Assembly: GCA_963377175.1 (NCBI GenBank)
Contig: CAUJNA010001524.1
Location: 879,369-943,368 of the forward strand
Length of the DNA: 64,000 bases
Reading direction: 5' to 3'
Origin: Effrenium voratum
Lineage: Eukaryota > Sar > Dinophyceae > Suessiales > Symbiodiniaceae
The notes beneath the pieces are model-generated. The model made no database searches. It had not been told where the DNA came from and was given only the letters and a program-made list of their open reading frames with translations. Positions 62,112-64,000 of this stretch are shown here, piece after piece. Position 1 is the first letter of the stretch; each line of letters starts with the position of its first letter. Both the position numbers and the translations under genes were made by a program.

Positions 62112-62984
62112 CTTTGGCTTTGGCTTTCAATGGAAGACCCGACCCCTCCAGTAGACACCCTGGAGGTCTGGGGTTCTCAAAACCTGGCTGTTTGGGGGCC
62201 AAAAAAATAGCGAGAGCCTCTGTGAAAGACTTGAAGTCTCTAGGTAGACAGGAAAAACAATAAAACATGTTAAGGCTGATTCGGGTTCATTACAGCCAAC
62301 CTCAAAAAGCAGAAAACATGTGAGACGGGCCACCTGCTCAGGATTTCAACTCTGACGGGGCTTGTACTTGCAGAGGGCGATTCCTCATTGTGTTCCATCG
62401 TCGCTCTAATTAACCACAACAAGCAGCTTCCACCGGTGCTTGCATGGTGGTATACTGACAAGAAACACACAAACCATTGGAAGGCATGCTGCCCAAGGGG
62501 CCGCAATGAATCTTCGCAAAGGAACTTCGAACTGTGCCAAATCCAGAAAGGCCTGATCATTCCCAGCCTCAAGCATCCTGTCGCACGGCCCATGAGGCAA
62601 GGAGAGTGAAAAAACCGCCAAGGGCTTCTGTTTCAAAGGGCGAGGAGGGTGGCCGAGGGAGTTTGCAAGATTAGGATACAGTTCATATCACCTCACCTCA
62701 ACCAGCCAGCCAGCCAACCAGCCAGTGAAGAGTACAGGTTGGTCCCAAGCGTCGAGGTCCTTCCAGTGGGGACGGGGGGGGGGGGTATCTTCCGGGGTTT
62801 CAACAGAGCCAGGACGTCAGTTGGGAGACAAAGGAAGCCACCCCGGCGTTCGGCCCCGGTTCAGGGCATTGAGATGAGCCGTGACAGCTTCCAAACACAT
62901 CATTTGGGTGTGTCGATGTTTTTCAGGGGCCACCCCCCCCCCAAAAAAAAGAACTTGTACTGTTCATTCCAAAAAAAGACCAGA

Positions 62985-63039
62985 CAAAAAGAGACACGCC
63001 AGTCAAAAAGAGACACGCTAGTCAAAAAGAGACACGCCC
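62985..63039. repeat. Tandem AGTCAAAAAGAGACACGC, three units
   Basis: 19-bp unit repeated three times with a single C/T difference. Confidence 0.8.
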
Positions 63040-63261
63040 ATTAGAGACCAACCCACAAATGTTTGCAGTGAGTTTCTGCCAGGCTTAGCCCTTCCAACCC
63101 TACGCCAAAACACAGAAGTTGTCAGATTCTGTCTCAGAGCTCCACCCCGAACTCAACAAAACCCACTTTTGGAGACAACGTTGCGACCAAAATACGTGGC
63201 GCTTGCGACCGCCAACTCTAGGTGCTGGGAGGAACAAGTGTAAAAACCCATACCACCTCTT

Positions 63262-63368
63262 CTTGGTTGACCTTGGAAGGGGAGCAAAAATATACATTTT
63301 ACGGTTTAGTGGGGATTTCCCACTAAACCACAATAAGCAAACATGTAAAATGATTCTCAACAACCATG
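63262..63368. repeat. TTGGTTGACGTTGG repeat, copy at 63.3 kb
   Basis: CTTGGTTGACCTTGGAAGG to TCTCAACAACCATG. Confidence 0.7.
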
Positions 63369-63639
63369 TCTTCCGCAAAAAAACAACAACAAATCCGTGT
63401 CCTGGGGTCCCGAGATGAAATATTTGGAGTTGGTACCCTTTTCTGGTTGGTTTGAAAAGGGAAACCAAGGCTCACTTGCTCTGGCCAAGAAAACTCCCAG
63501 CCCGATTGCGGTTTACCTCTAAAAAGCTCCGTCTTCCGTGAAGATCAAGTCCGAGTCTCGGAACTCGGGCAGTGAGATGAAGGAAACCACCCACCAGTGA
63601 GCCCCCCCCCCCCTCCCCCCCCTCCCCCGATTTGTTTGA

Positions 63640-63765
63640 TCCGACACACCCAGCATTTCCAGCCTCCGGGAAGTTCAGGACCTCCATCAGCGCCAGGGAC
63701 TTCCGATACAGCGCCTGGCTCCCGACGCATCGGGAAGCGGGCAGGTTGGAGGCTTCTTTGATCGG
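63640..63765 (-). CDS. Coding-like island SQALYRKSLALMEVLNFPEA
   Basis: Minus strand, reads SPIKEASNLPASRCVGSQAL, then YRKSLALMEVLNFPEAGNAG. Helical and TPR-like; it may belong with the 61.8-kb island to one TPR-repeat gene. Boundaries undefined. Confidence 0.38.
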
Positions 63766-64000
63766 GGAAGGAGAAACGGACTGACACCCACCGTCCATCC
63801 AACTTATCCTTGCGGGAAACCCCAAAGTGTTCATTCAACCAACACCCGGACTACGGAATGACCCCAAGCAAAACACCATCCATCTTATTCGGAGTGCCCC
63901 AAACGCTTCATTCAACCAACGCCCGGAAGCTCGGAAAGTCAGTCCCTACCTATCGCACCAGGTCGTGGAAAGAAGGAGCGGGAAGAACTCACCGCGTCGC

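Larger units (their letters stand above)
61940..64000. other. Intergenic or intron region at the right edge
   Basis: Apart from the listed repeats and the 63.7-kb island it holds CCAGCCAGCCAACC-type repeats (62700-62725), G-runs (62772-62786) and C-runs (62933-62942, 63602-63628). No gene supported. Confidence 0.45.

Noticed and set aside
1..64000. tRNA, rRNA or complete spliced-leader genes
   Set aside because: None found by eye; the only leader-like string is the incomplete match in the LTRs.

Overview
The window looks like nuclear DNA of a dinoflagellate. No coding-dense prokaryotic layout is present. Coding signal occurs as very short GC-rich exon-like islands of about 46-118 bp, nearly all on the minus strand. 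They are separated by kilobases of intron-like DNA packed with short inverted-repeat elements, G/C homopolymer runs and TA microsatellites. Inferred splice donors are often GC (some GA) instead of GT, and a very large Ty1/copia element with CCCH-finger Gag is present. This assignment is an inference; no rRNA, tRNA or complete spliced-leader gene was seen.

Layout. (1) About 2.4-43.7 kb carries, in minus-strand order, at least eleven exon-like islands. Several read like a bacterial-type zinc metalloprotease of the DUF5118/DUF5117/met-zincin type, and most adjacent reading phases join. The gene would run off the left edge before its HExxH region. A possible signal-peptide first exon lies at 54.5 kb. 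(2) An 18,562-bp Ty1/copia-type LTR retrotransposon (6833-25394, minus strand) sits in one intron of that gene. It has near-identical TG...CA LTRs and a perfect 5-bp target duplication. Beyond gag-protease-integrase-RT-RNase H it carries four more reading frames. One is a 1,230-codon unknown ORF; another is a 960-codon ORF whose centre is a Tpt1/KptA-like RNA 2'-phosphotransferase domain with all four expected catalytic residues. Its pol is broken by two -1 shifts and one in-frame TGA. (3) At 26.4-27.6, 30.3-33.05 and 33.03-34.67 kb are three elements bounded by (TA)n and imperfect terminal inverted repeats. The middle one holds an AT-rich module with a decayed A32/FtsK-HerA-like viral packaging ATPase and two small viral-looking ORFs. 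The other two hold palindromic repeats and a short coding-like segment each. (4) About 43.8-64 kb is an intron/intergenic mosaic with dozens of copies of at least nine short inverted-repeat families. Scattered exon-like islands occur there, including one TPR-like island at 61.9 kb and a possible partner at 63.7 kb.

How parts may work together. The retroelement's gag-pol would make the particle and cDNA. The Tpt1-like and unknown ORFs are accessory genes of unknown purpose, possibly acting on RNA 2'-phosphates or ADP-ribose chemistry. Several short families abut exon-like islands, and one family has GT...AG ends on the minus strand, so some may act as introners. All calls are by eye from sequence; no searches were run.
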